Assembly: GCA_035772735.1 (NCBI GenBank)
Contig: JASDFA010000001.1
Span: 58,295,001-58,359,000, forward strand
DNA: 64,000 bases
Direction: 5' to 3'
From: Datura wrightii
Lineage: Eukaryota > Streptophyta > Magnoliopsida > Solanales > Solanaceae
Shown: piece after piece, positions 1 to 11,285 of the stretch
Layout: every line of letters begins with the position of its first letter
Position numbering within the stretch: position 1 is the first letter of the stretch
Made by a program: the position numbers and the translations under genes
Notes under the pieces: model-generated
What the model was told of the DNA's origin: nothing
Databases searched by the model: none
Seen by the model: only the letters and a program-made list of their open reading frames with translations

Positions 1-2214
1 ATTAATCCTAGATACCAAGGTATTTAGCAGCAGAGAGCATTTCTACGGAGTTAGTTTCGCGAAATACGGCCGATGAATCGGCGAGCCACCGAACTAAAGT
101 AAGTACAATTGCTCTAAATTAATGTCTATGTGTTCCTAGCTGAGAAGTGAATACTTCTCCCTTCTGGGCCGCTGAAAAATAGCGAGTTTTCGACCGTCTT
201 TCGATAAGCCTAAGTTTAGGCTATAAACTATATCGAAAGTGATGTTGCCTTTTTAAATAAAGTTGTATTTAGTATTGATTGACGTATTTATGAATGCAGT
301 TGGGAGAAAATAGTTGAAGTACCGGCCGAGCCTCGTCCGACGGACGGATATTCAAAGATAAGGTATGTAAAGCTAAGTTTCCTCGGCAAGTTGAGTAACC
401 TCGAAGCAGTATCGTAATTTACAGGCCAGTTGCATGTTTAGAAATCGATTATCGTGCTATTTTGAATATTGGTGCAATATGAGAAGTTTTGGGTTGTAAC
501 GTGTACGATACCTATCCGTACAATTTAGATTCGGGCGTGAGTGGTTAAGGTTGCCCAGTATATTCAGTATGTGATGTAATATGCCATGTTAAGATATTGT
601 TGTGTTTAGCTGAAACCTCGCAAGGTAGTACAGTATCAGTAAAGCATTCCAGATATAGAATAGTAACTGTATATGGTTTAGAAAGCATGTTAGAAATAGG
701 AAATTATGTTACCATAGAAACTTAGTAAACAGTATAGCTTTCAGCAGAAACACCTCCTCGTATAAATTTTACCCCTGTACAGTTTGACAGGAGGCTATAT
801 TTACATTTACACTTACCTGTCTTAGCATGTATCAGACACTGACAGATTACTATTATTAGCTCAGTATGTGATTTATACGATACCCTGCACCTGTTAATCT
901 TAGCTTATGAGATACACAGACAGCATGATTAGTTGAGACCATTGTATTGATTGGGGTTGGATTACCTAGCATCCCTGACCGCCCAGGGTTAATAACTGTG
1001 TCGACTCATCCGCCAGAGGACGAGGATACGTCGCTCTACGGAGTGATATGCTGTCCCGCAAGGGGACGAAGATGGGATGCCAGTTTCCCCATATTGTGCC
1101 TTGGTCGGCCCTTATACACCCCCGTCGAGCGGGTACGCCCGGGGTGTTGATTTAGAGTCCTTTGGACTCAGATACAGTTATAGTCAGGGGCTCAGTGAGC
1201 CCAAGTTCATACCCAGGGACCGGCAGGATGCTTACAGCCACTATAGGAGATGGGATGACCGGGGTAGGGGCATAGATTCTGTGTTGATTGTACCTCCCGG
1301 CTTATGGGGGCCGGGTGAGGTTGTGTATGCCATGTTACGTTATGTATGTTGTGCTATGTTATATTAGACATGAGTAGATTAGTAGTAGGATGATACGTCT
1401 CCAGATATGACATCTATTCCCCCCCGTATGATTGAGAACAGGTACGACTTACATCTTCAGACAGATAATCTGGTTCTTCTTATTTCAGTTTCGTCAGTTA
1501 TGTTATTGATTTCAGATATCTTTTTTTCAGTCTTTGCTTTACATACTCAGTACCAGCGGTACTGACGCCCGGTGGGGCGCTGCATTACTTGCCTGCAGGT
1601 ACTCTTAGACGAGCAGGCGATTCTACGTGACTTCCTGTCAGCGGTTGAGTATTCAGCTCCAGTCATCCGGAGGCTGAATTTCAAAGGTGTAGTTCAGTTT
1701 CTTTTGTTGTATACAGTACGGGTAGGTCGGGGCCCTGTCCCGGCCAGTTCTATTACTATTCCTAGAGGCTTGCAGTCTGTGTGAAATCCCTGTGGTCAGA
1801 TGAGCCGGTCGTGTGGGGCCGTGCAGTTGTATAGTTGTCTTTACTCTTTCTTACTTCTGTGATGGTCGTGTGGGGCCATAATTGTCAGTAGTGGTGACCT
1901 TGCCGGTCACGTAGCTTCTTTTTGTGCTTTATGATTAAGTTGCAGATAACTAGACAGCATGGTGGCCTTGTCGGCCCGTATAGGTTTCCCTGAATTACTA
2001 TGTTTCTGGTTAGCTGCTAATACAGGTACAGAAGGCTATAGGCCAATGGGTCGGGGGCTGTATTTACAGCCGTTATATAGCCTTTTGTTTCCAGAAATGT
2101 GAGTTAGAGCCAGCCAGGCGCCAGATGCGCCCAGGCTTAACAGTCTAGCAGGTCAGGTCTTAGTAGGGCACCAGGTGCCAGTCATACCCCCCCCCCCCAA
2201 GGTGGGGTGTGACA
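1..2214 (+). repeat. 3' portion of a Tekay-type chromovirus LTR
   Basis: This stretch matches the LTR at 55385-57463 in patches and in the same order. Position 46-60 (TCTACGGAGTTAGTT) matches near 55793, 107-120 (ATTGCTCTAAATT) matches near 55859, and 1561-1601, including GCATTACTTGCCTGCAGGTA, matches 56849-56892. It ends in TGACA at 2214 just as the other copy ends at 57463. The 5' end lies outside the window. No primer-binding site follows, so this is a solo LTR or a 3' LTR, cut against Athila-like DNA. A run of 12 C lies at 2187-2198. Small ORFs inside it (for example 947-1367) show no retroviral or host motif and are taken as chance. Whether the missing part holds a complete element cannot be judged. 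Confidence 0.8.
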
Positions 2215-2288
2215 GTTTGACCCCAACCTCTTTGTTGGGTTCTTTATTGACAACGTCTACTTCATACCTTGCCAGGAAGTGTAAGTCC
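2215..2288 (+). repeat. LTR 3'-end fragment, Athila-like
   Basis: The 74 bases are a direct repeat of 9487-9560, the terminal part of the Athila-like LTR at 7892-9571. Both read GTTTGACCCCAACCTCT and then TTCTTTATTGACAACGTC. Here the copy stops before the terminal GTTATC and passes straight into RNase H/integrase sequence, so most of the internal region (primer site, gag, protease, reverse transcriptase) is missing between 2288 and 2290. The left edge abuts the Tekay-type LTR end at 2214. Confidence 0.75.
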
Positions 2289-2289
2289 T

Positions 2290-3600
2290 TCCTAGACAAA
2301 TGGATATTTACTTCATCTTAGGACTTGAATCCCTGGTTCACTGACTTTGATAATTATTTGGTTGGTGACATGATCCCAGCAGAGGAAGAAGTTCTTATTC
2401 GATGCTCGAAGATACTATCGGGATGAACCTTACTTATTTCAAACTTGTGCAAATGGATTAATTCAATGGTGTGTACTAGAGGTAGAAAGTTTGAGCATTC
2501 TGGAGGCTTGTCCCTCATCCCCAATTGGGGTCATCATTGGGGTATTTGAACTGCACACAAATTCTTACAATGCGGGTATTACTGGCCCTCTATTAACCAA
2601 GATGCCTATGATTATGCTAAGTCATGTAATCAGTTCCAAATACAGGGTGGCATTACTCGCAAGCATGAGTTACCATTGACCCCTATCCTGGAAGTTGAGT
2701 TACTCGATATATGGGGTATTGATTTCATGGGCCCATTTTTTAGCTCATGGGGTGAGTAAATCTTGATGGAGGTGGATTATGTCTCCAAATGGGTAAAGGT
2801 TATCGCACTACCTCACAATGAAGGAAAAAGTGTCACAACATTTCTACAAAAGCACATATTCACTAGGTTTGGTACTCCTAGAGTAATCATCAGTGACGAT
2901 GGATCAAACTTTTGTAACCACCTCTTTAGAACCCTACTGGACAAATATGGCATCAAGAATAAGGTGGCAACACCTTACCATCCTTAGTCAAGTGGGAAGG
3001 TGGAAGTTTCAAACAAGGAGATAAAGAGCATCTGGCTAAAACAGTGAATACCAACCAGAAAGATTGGTCTAGGAAGCTTGATAATACACTGTGGGTCTAT
3101 CAGAAAGTTTATAAGACCCCTATTGGTTTATCTCCATATCAGCTGGTCTATGGAAATTCATGTCATCTACTAGTTGAGACAGAGCATAAGGCTTTATGGT
3201 CTCTGAAAAGGCTGAACTTAAATTGGAAAGAAGCAGCCAAGTTGAGACTTGACCATCTCAACGAGTTAGATGAATTTTGACTTCAAGCATATCAGAGTGT
3301 GGCCATTTATAAATAAAGAATAATGATCTATAATTATAAGAAGATTGTAAAGAGGGAGTTCAATATTGGTGATCTGGTCCTACTGTTCAACTTAAGGTTC
3401 CATTTTTGCATCCTGGAAAATTGAAATCTTTGGGGTTGGGACCATATAGAGTGGTGAAAGTGTCCCCATACGGTGTAGTGGAGATTAAAAATTTAGATGG
3501 AAAAAGGTTCAGCGTGAACGGGAAAGGGATAAAGCTATATCTGGGAGAAACTAAGGAAATAAGGGGAATTGAGGCGGTGTACCTTGATGATGCCTGAAGA
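2290..3600 (+). pseudogene. Athila-like integrase remnant (RNase H tail, integrase, C-terminal domain)
   Basis: This is the 3' end of an Athila-type Ty3/gypsy pol. Integrase would join the cDNA copy to chromosomal DNA. From 2290 come a degraded RNase H tail and a zinc-binding region (2490-2680) in which the second cysteine of the usual pair reads Phe. The catalytic core starts near 2763 with VDYVSKW (first Asp). Next are IISDDGSNF (second Asp, near 2895) and VEVSNKEIK (the Glu, near 3000). The sequence NTLWVYQKVYKTPIGLSPYQ (3044-3280) is typical of the Athila clade. The C-terminal part GPYRVVKVSPYGVVEIKNLD lies near 3440. A stop at 2985-2987 and frame changes near 2690, 3040 and 3290 break it. 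Only the last quarter of a pol is present, directly behind an LTR-end scrap. The Athila clade call is firm; function is lost. Confidence 0.9.
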
Positions 3601-3888
3601 ATCATAAAAGTTACATCGTGTCACAACGTTAAATCAGGCGCTGCATGGGAGGAAATCCATGAAAGGTGAAGTCATAGTTACCATAGGTATATTCCCCTTT
3701 CTTCTGTTTTATTCTATGCTTCGGGGACGAAGCATGCTTTTTAAAAGGGGTGGGGGTGTACTTGTATTTTTGGGATTTTTGAATTCGTTCGAGGGTTTTT
3801 CTTGCCGTATTTCTTTTTCCTTAGGCATGCTATCTAGTTGAATCAGTATGTTTAGGATGTTCTTGTTTAATTAGAGAGTAGCTCAGGA
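3601..3888 (+). other. 3' flank of the Athila-like pol with a polypurine-tract-like site
   Basis: Behind the integrase stop is the conserved tail AACGTTAAATCAGGCGCTGC (3627-3646), a stretch I know from just after the integrase frame in Athila elements. At 3747-3760 lies AAAGGGGTGGGGGTG, preceded by CGGGGACGAAGCATGC. The layout resembles GGACAAGC...AAGTTTGGGGG at 35030-35055, which directly precedes an LTR start. An LTR may therefore have begun near 3759 (TGTACTTG). Only about 130 bases of it remain before the duplicated block at 3889. The short ORF at 3659-3841 has no recognisable domain. Confidence 0.5.
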
Positions 3889-4665
3889 TTACTCAGCCAA
3901 TAAATTGCACTAGTTTTTAAGTTTTGAAAAACTAACCCTGTTTAAAATTTTGATGGATAGCACATACTTGTTTATTGCAAAGCTTGATTTATGTGGATCT
4001 TTTTGTGTCATTTAGTATATTAACATGAGTAGTTCTAGTTAGCCATGTATAAATCGGACATGTAGAATGAAATATATACCATGAGTGAGTGAGGTCTATA
4101 CCTAGTTCAATACTGCATGGATGATCTAGAACTTTCCCAGTTGGACTTTACATAGGTTTTAGGATGGTTGGTTAGAAAAGGATCATAGGTCATTTTTGTT
4201 TAGCCCTTTTTATCTTAAAGTACCCTACTAGAATAATATGATTCCCTTGATCCTGATTTTGAGCCTTAAATGAAGTATTTTTCTTTGGTTAACCGATTAA
4301 CCGTACCCATTTCTTATAATGAATATGTCTTGGTCCTGATCCCTCCTTGGACATTATGAACCTTGACCCCGCAAAATGCCTAAGTTGAGGGTGGATAGAG
4401 TAGGGGTGCATAGATCTTGGGGAGGTAAAAAAGGGAAGAGAAAAGAAAAAGGGTTTAAAATGAGGTGTGGTGTACAAGATAAAAGAAGAAAAAGAAAAAG
4501 AATTGAAGAGAAGATGCAAAGAGAGAAAAATGAATTAAAATTTGAAAACACACCACACCCATTCAATTGCATAAAAATGGTGAAAAGGAAGGAAAAAGTT
4601 GAAAAAGCAAAAAGGGTGAGAAAAGTGAAAAGTGGAGCCACGTGTATGTTGTGCCAAGGAGCATT
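3889..4665 (+). repeat. Athila-like 3' region, duplicate copy A
   Basis: About 780 bases repeat directly at 6568-7345. Shared landmarks are ACTCAGCCAATAAATTGCAC at both starts, CTTTACATAGGTTTTAGGAT (4147 and 6833), TCCCTCCTTGGACATT (4340 and 7027) and GTGCCAAGGAG near both ends. It is non-coding, purine-rich at 4420-4640, and resembles the 3' UTR blocks at 33870-35056 and 37205-38399. Short ORFs on both strands of the purine-rich part are low-complexity artefacts. Copy A stops where the Del-type LTR starts. Confidence 0.75.
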
Positions 4666-4667
4666 TA

Positions 4668-6567
4668 TTAATACCTAGAAAACCCTAAGATCAGACCTGG
4701 GTGTTGAAATGAAGAAAACAAAAATTTCTGCACCAGGTCATAAGACGAGTCGTCCAGTGACCCGTCAAGAACACCACGAGTTGTTAAGTGACTCTTGGGG
4801 AGGGGTTTGACTATGTTTGGAAATTTTAGGTTTGGGGTGACCACGGGTGTGACCATGAGTCGTGGTTAGCCCCATGATCCGTTAGGTCAATCAATGTGAA
4901 AGGTGTCTGAAGGATGAAGGGAAGCAGGAAATGCACCTAATAGGTCATCACCACAATTCGTCAGGTACACCACGAGTCATGGTATCCCTTTTGGTGACCC
5001 TCATGACAGTGCAGGTAACGAGTGGTGACCACGAGTCATGGTCAGTGAGCATGACTCATCTAGTCCCTCGTAGGGACTAGCAGTGGGCAATTTCCTACGA
5101 ATTTATTAAGGGCTTTTCCATAATTCCTGAGTTCCTAAGGCCTAAACTACGTCATTTTACACTCGGAATAGAGTGTTTTAAGAATAGTTAGGTCATTCTA
5201 CGCCTATCCTAATTCATGCATGTAAGCTTACAGGTTTAAGAGATGATCAAGCCTAGTTTCTTCAAAGTTCTTCCTCAATTCCCTTTGGACAATCAAGGAA
5301 GTGGTGAAATCAGGTCTTTTCATGTATGTAAGGCTATGAATGGGTGCAATAGTCCACACCCATGCCCAATCCTCTCTCAATTCATGAAAATTCTATTGAT
5401 GAATCTATGGGGTTTTTACCCAATGCATGAATTCTCTTAGTTTTAATCATGGGTATGATCTAAGCATATTTTAAATGTTGAATTATGATAAATGGGTAGA
5501 TTTTACAATGTTTTAAATTATAAATTATGCTTTCAAGTTTTCTAAAAGTATGATGCCCATCCATGAAAGTTCATGATAGTTGAGATCCATGAGATATATG
5601 TTTAAGTATGATGAGATGTTTATGAAGAAAGTATGATTTTAAATTACCCCTGTCTATGATCATGTTTTCAAAGTGAATCAAGTTGATTTCAAGCATGTGT
5701 AAGTATTGGGCAAGCCCATATGATCGATCAAATATGTTTTATAATTTCATGAATTAGCTTACCACATGGTTTTGGAGTCTAGACTCCCATTATTTTCAGC
5801 TTGTGGTATGGTTTGAGCCAAGGCTCCTCATGTTAAAATTTCAGATTTATACAAGTATGTTATGCGTCAGCTTCGTCTCTAGACGATGGTTCATCTTTGT
5901 TGAAAAATGATGGAGAGCATATGCATGTTTTTCGGTGTAGTGTCTAGCACCAAGTAGGCTAAGGGTCAATCAACCCTATGCCTCAGAACTACACGCCAAC
6001 ATAGGGATGTTCAGATTGTTGGGACCTTCGTGAGCTTCCCCTAACCCCAAGGGGCCTTCAGCTTGATATCGATATCATTGTAGCGTCCTTAGCCCTGACA
6101 AAGCTTTGGACGACTCTGGCCACTTGAGTGTGATAGTCAGGACCACGTAAGCTATATCGTAGTAATGTCGGTTATATGACGAGTCTCCCATTGTTCCGCA
6201 TGATTTTATTTATGCATGTTCATCAGTCATGATATTATATTTTCAACAGGTTTGACCTAATATTCAGTTTTACTTATGATTATCATATCTTAGCTTTGGG
6301 TCATTTGATTCTATTATAATGTTCAATTATATTCAGATCATAACTTCAGAAAATAGCATGCAAGCCCTACTCTCAGAATCTTATCTTGATTATGTTTTAT
6401 ATCATGACTTACCTAGCGGTTTTACTTACCTTGAATACTCGGTGCATTCCACATACTGACCGCATACTCTATCCTGTATCATTTCATAATACAGGCTCCG
6501 ATGTCTAGGCTCAGTCCCCTCGCCAGTCAGACTTCCGGAGTTAGCATTTCTCAGTCTCAGTTGGTGA
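4668..6567 (+). repeat. Del-type chromovirus LTR, 3'-truncated
   Basis: It aligns by eye with the LTR at 40989-43166: CCTAAGATCAGACCTG here against CTAAGATCACACCTG there, followed in both by the ACGAGTCGT cluster (4745-5085), CTAAACTACGTC (5141), a GGACTTCATG/GTTTTTACCC tract and the CTAGCACCAAGTAGGC block (5944). The start is mutated (TTAATACC for TGTAACACC). It is cut at 6567 inside the GTTGGTGAG segment that elsewhere continues TCCTCAT (compare 33303), so about 350 bases including the terminal GTGACA are missing. It separates the two copies of a 780-bp duplication. Confidence 0.75.
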
Positions 6568-7891
6568 GTACTCAGCCAATAAATTGCACTAGTTTTGGAT
6601 TTGTAAAAAAATTGACCCTGTTTAAAAGTTTTGATGATTAGCTGTGTACTTGTGATTGCCGGCATGATTTATGTGGATCTTTTTATGTCATTTAGTATAT
6701 TAGCATGAATAATTTTGCTAGGATGTGTATAAACCAGATAGGTAGAGTGCATGCAAGACATGTACCATGAGAGAGTGAGGTCTAATACCTAGTTTAATAC
6801 TACGTAGAGGATCTAGAACTTGCCCAGTTGGTCTTTACATAGGTTTTAGGATGGTTTGTTAGGAAAGGATCATAGGACATTTTTCTTTAGCCCATTTTTA
6901 GCTTAACTGACCCTACCGAAAATGATATGATTCCCTTGATCCCGATTTTGAGCCTCAAATAGACCAGTTTTCTTTGATTAACCAATTGACCGTACCAATT
7001 TTATAATGAATCTATTTTGTACCTAGTCCCTCCTTGGACATTGTGAACCTCAACATAGGCAAAATGCCTAAATTAAGGGTGGCTAGAGTAAGGGTGCATA
7101 AATAGTTGAAAAGTGAAAAGGAAAGAGAAGAGAAAAAAAGGTGAAAATGAGGTGTGGTGTTATGAAAGAAAAATAAAAATTGAACAGGAAAATACAAAAA
7201 GAGAATGATGCATGAAAAGCTTGAATAAATACACCACACTCACACAAGTGAATAAAAAGGGTGAAAAGGGAGGAAAAAGTGGAAAAAGCAAAAAGGTGAA
7301 AAAGTGAAAAAATGGAGTCACATGTATGTAGTGCCAAGGAGGGGTTTAGTCACTTAAAAGATCCCATATCTATCGTACCCATCCCGAAAGCCTACATTGC
7401 AAGCCAAAGCAAGTCCTATAGTTTTCCTAGTCTGACCATCCGACAAACCGAAGTAGAGAAAATAAGGGCAAGCCTATTGTATCCAATATGCAGTATTTAA
7501 AACTTCTTTGTGAGATTGAGAGTCTTACTTGTTCAGTCTCATGTTTCATATTTTACTATATCTGTGAGTGGGGTACTTCATTTCTTGTGACGGTATATGG
7601 TTTGTGTTTAACTCTAATAGTTGTTTGTGTAAAAAGCATTGGCGATGACTTGACTATCTGTTAAAAGCTAGATGACATATCTTGATCCCTGTTTATCATG
7701 TTTTGTGGTTGCTTGATGTGCATGTGCTGATTTGGTTCAAGGGAAAAGGGTCAAAAGCTTTTTGAGTTTATAGTGCAAGTTTTCTTTAACGTTGGCTGTA
7801 GTATCCTAGGTTTATTTTCTAATTAAGCATTGTATTTAGTTTTTTTTGTTTCTTTGCCTGCAGACATGCAAAAGTCTTATGTTGAGGGTGT
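6568..7891 (+). repeat. Athila-like 3' region, duplicate copy B, continuing to the LTR
   Basis: Positions 6568-7345 repeat copy A at 3889-4665. The sequence then runs on through material absent from copy A up to the LTR start. It is a non-coding 3' UTR-like tract with AG-rich stretches (7100-7310), similar in layout to 33870-35056. The last bases before the LTR, GTTGAGGGTGT (7881-7891), sit where a polypurine tract is expected but are degraded. I see no gene. Confidence 0.6.
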
Positions 7892-9571
7892 TGATGTGTT
7901 GTGAGTCTGCATCACTTTCTACGCTTAAAACTGAGAAAATAGCATGGACTTAGGTATATTTATATGGATATGAGGCACTTTTACTATGATTTCAGGAAAA
8001 ATAAGTATTGGAGCAAAAATGTTCAAAAGAAGCCTAAAAATGCAGAAAATCAGCCAAGTACAAGTCTTAGTACGAGCCATACCTTGATTGTACGAGCCGT
8101 ACTGAAAACCATGGTGAAATTCAGAAGGCTGAATTAAGAGAAAAGTAACATACGACTCTCAATATGAGTTGTACCAAGATTTTATAAGTCGTAACTGGAG
8201 TCGTGAAATTGTGTAGGGAATTTGCACAAAGGCAGACTCTTAGTACGGATGGACTCACAGATTGTAGCATAAACATACAATCCGTACCATGAGCCATGGT
8301 GAACTTCAGAAGGTTCTTCAATACTTGGTAGAACTTTATACACTCAGACAGTATGAGTTGTAGGAGGAAAGTACGAGGTGTACCACAACACTCGTGAAAA
8401 ATTTCAGAAGATGTAAGAGTTCTCAGTGCCAAACCACGAATGCATTATATGACTCGTAGGACTGTGGTACGAGTCGTACCAGCTTGCCAACATTTAGACA
8501 AATTTGTAGCAGCCAAGGACGTACGAGAAGCAATTACCACCGGTACAATCCTGCTACAGGTCGTAGGTCCAGTCATGACACAGTCCCCGCCAGATATGGA
8601 AAATCCCTGTTAGCTTAGGAAAAGGTTTTTAATGTCTGTACAAATAGCTTTTATATTTTATTTTAGTTAGAGAAGAGAGAAATGAATTAGTAGACATGTG
8701 AAGAATATTATTTGTGAGTTTTTATCAAGTTTTGAAGAGTAATTCTTGGGATCAAATTCTTGATTTCATACATTGTTCTTGAGATTGTTCTTTGATATTC
8801 AGATCCGGTCTTCCTCTAATTGTTCTTGTAGGTATTTCATTATGCATTTGTCTATAAATGTAAATTGTAATTTTATAATCATAAGAGGCTAAAAGCTCCA
8901 CAACTAGGGGTTGTGGGAACTATGGTGGATTAACGAAATAGGGGTACACAAAAGTGATTCAAAACCAATGCTAAATGTTGTATTGTATTCTCTTCATCTT
9001 TAAACATTTCTTATAGGTGTACCACATTAGGACTTGCCCCAATTCTTTACTTGCTTTAACCTAGAGAAGTAAAAATTAGGAAAAGAGAATTACAAAAAAG
9101 CCTTGGTCTTTATGATCATTGTATTAACTTGAGTTGTGTCGCAAGATAGTAAAATTTGGAACATATTGATAACGGTTAGTTTGAAATCGCTCATGAGACC
9201 TGACCCGGTGATTGAGTATAGTCATCCAATAGGAACGAATCAGTCGTTTGGATAAACCCTAGTTATCAGTTCTACCAGTAAGCATTGGGATTGATCACGT
9301 GTGTATACCCAAAGTAGTTATGAACCCATGGGGAACACTTACCCTAGTTGTTTGCAGATCTTGATTTAAATCACAATGTTAATCTTTGCTTTAATATTGT
9401 TTTCTATGAAACCCCCCAATTTGGAGATAACTTACCAACAAGTTCAATTACTGGCATTAGTCTAGATCTTACCCTATTCCTTGTGGGTTTGACCCCAACC
9501 TCTTAGTTGGGTTCTTTATTGACAACGTCCGCTTCATACTTTGTCACAAAGTGTGAATTTGAGTGTTATCG
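7892..9571 (+). repeat. Athila-like LTR
   Basis: It starts TGATGTGTTGTG and ends GAGTGTTATC followed by G; the final A expected from TTATCA at 36598 and 39792 is mutated or lost. It carries the U5 box CCTTGTGGGTTTGACC at 9479-9494, 88 bases before the end, as other Athila-like LTRs here do. A dyad cluster (8060-8580) lies upstream of a TATA-like TTTTATATTTTA near 8651. The distal 70 bases recur at 2215-2288. No gene inside; the ORF at 8121-8432 (minus) overlaps the dyad cluster and has no motif. Confidence 0.7.
8060..8580. repeat. Cluster of TACGAGTCGTA-type near-palindromes
   Basis: About ten imperfect copies of a short dyad lie here, for example TACGAGCCATAC (8071), TACGAGCCGTAC (8089), TACGACTC (8150), TACGAGGTGTAC (8370) and a perfect 7+1+7 dyad GGTACGAGTCGTACC at 8466-8480. 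They are interleaved with AT-rich sequence at irregular spacing. The cluster sits 170-690 bases into the LTR and ends about 70 bases before the TATA-like site. It could be a promoter-binding array or a source of RNA hairpins; the sequence alone does not decide. Confidence 0.7.
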
Positions 9572-10600
9572 TCATGAACTACCAGATTTATAAGACATCT
9601 GAAGGTGATTGCATCCACCACAAGAGAATACGTCTCCATATAATCAATGTTAGGTCTTTGAGAAAATTATTGTGCCACAAGTCATGCTTTATATTTTGCG
9701 ACTTTATTTTTCTCATTTTCTTTCTACACAAAAATTCATTGTACCCCACTGGCTTTACACCTTTAATTGTTCGAACTATATGTCCGAAAACATTACATTT
9801 TTCAAGCGAAGCCCATTCAATCTAAATTGCATCTTTTTATTTTGGCCAATTATTTCTCTGTCTGCATTCCTCGATAGATTTTCATTCAAGATCCTCATTT
9901 GCTGCATTATTTCAATAGTAACATTGCATGTAAAAGTATTATCAACAATTATATCATTTCGGTTTCATAATTTTCTCGATTAGACATAACTTATTGAGAT
10001 CTCTTTATTTTTATTGTTTTCAAGTACATGTACCTCTCCTGGGTTTTATCATTTATTATGTCTCGCTACTCTTCTAGAGTAGCTTCCTCCATATTATGAC
10101 CATCTTGACTGTTTGCTCCTTTTCTTTTTTGAAGATTTCTATCTTTGGAACCAATTGGTTTACCACATTTTAAGAGTGATTTAGACTCATTTACATTAAT
10201 TGATTGTCTTATTGGGACATCAACTCGAATTGGAGCATTATCAACTATAATATGAGATTTAGTAATCCTTGATAGGTCAGTGAGTACATCTGGCAGTTGA
10301 TTTGCAATATTTTGCAAATAGATTATCTTTTTGAACTTTCAGTTCACATTGATTTGTACGAGAATCTAAGTGACAGAGTGATAATGTATTCCAATCTATC
10401 TTCTTTTTCAACTGTTTATTTTCTCCCCCTAATGTGGGTACATTGATTCATCAAAATGACGATCCGCAAATTTTACAGTAAGTAAATCTCCAGTCATAGG
10501 TTTTAAATATTTTATAATCGAAGAAGATTGATACCCATATGTATCCCCAATCTTCTTTGGGGACACGTCTTTGTGCATTGTTCTAGAGTAATTGGAACAT
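9572..10600 (-). pseudogene. Ty1/copia pol fragment (integrase-RT linker and RT start)
   Basis: On the minus strand the order is: SSSIIKYLKPMTGDLLTVKF and ADRHFDESMYPH (10600-10430), the linker QLPDVLTDLSRITKSHI...NAPIRVDVP with the basic stretch KPIGSKDRNLQKRKGA (10317-10066), and the reverse transcriptase start LVAQ, then ETYSLVVDAITFRCLI (about 9700-9580). This is the region between integrase and reverse transcriptase in plant Ty1/copia polyproteins with the ADCHFDE motif. Several frame changes and stops (for example in the normally invariant ARLVAQGF region) show it is dead. It is cut on one side by the Athila-like LTR end and on the other by the Tat LTR end, so both larger elements probably landed in this copia copy. 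It is the only clear Ty1/copia material in the window. Confidence 0.85.
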
Positions 10601-11154
10601 ATTGTCGCGCCCCATTTTTCTCGTGAAAAGTGAAACTCAACATGTGACAACTCTTTTAGGATGAAAAGAAAGAAGATTCACCATCTAATGAATTAAGGTG
10701 TGTTAGGGCATCATTCTATACTAAAAATATATTTAAACTAGCCTAGATTGACAGAGTCGGGTAAGGGTTCAAGTTACCTCGAAAAGAAAGGTGTTAGGCA
10801 CCTTTCGAGGTACACAAAATGTGGGTTCCTTCTGGATTCATTTATTATATGGGGATTAACTAGTGAACAAAAGAGGTTGATTTTAACTCATTATTTAAAG
10901 TTAAGCAAAATAACTAACATTGAATTAAACTATGTAATTAAAATAACAAATTTTCAGACAAGCTAAAAGAAAGAAAATTGAAACAATGCATACTATAAGA
11001 CAAAATTATTATTATTATAACAACTTTTTACGACATATAAGTAATTGATAAAAATAACAAGAATGAATACAAAATTAATGACCACGGCTAATAAAAAGGT
11101 AAATCATACAAAATTAATTTCAATAATTCATAAAACTAGGAACTTATGAAAGCA

Positions 11155-11285
11155 ACTCTTGAAAGAGAGGGGTGCCTTTGGGAATGCGGACATAAGTGGT
11201 GCATGGATGTCGTCAGCTCGTGCAATAAGGTGTTGGGTTAATTTCCGCAACGGGTGCGACTCTCATGTTTAGTTGCCATCATTGA
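11155..11285 (+). pseudogene. Nuclear insert of plastid 16S rRNA gene
   Basis: About 130 bases match the conserved 3' half of plastid 16S rRNA. Landmarks are CTCTTGAAAGAGAGGGGTGC, GGAATGCGGACA, GTCGTCAGCTCGTGC, AAGGTGTTGGGTTAA and TGTTTAGTTGCCATC. AAGGTGTTGGGTTAA together with TTTAGTTGCCATC is plastid/cyanobacterial rather than plant mitochondrial or cytosolic. Against my memory of the plastid gene most changes are C-to-T or G-to-A (for example GGAATGC for GGAACGC, GGTGCGACTC for GAGCGCAACCC), as expected for an old methylated nuclear copy. It carries no rRNA function here. The flanks are Tat LTR sequence on both sides, so the fragment was captured alone. The same-strand orientation is sense on the plus strand. 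Confidence 0.9.

Noticed and set aside
4354..4678. Lys/Arg-rich and Phe-rich ORFs on opposite strands
   Set aside because: They are produced by a purine-rich tract, which also occurs in the duplicate copy at 7083-7337 with frames changed.
11161..11285. Bacterial contamination or a functional rRNA gene
   Set aside because: Only about 130 bases are present, flanked by LTR sequence on both sides, with decay typical of nuclear organelle inserts.
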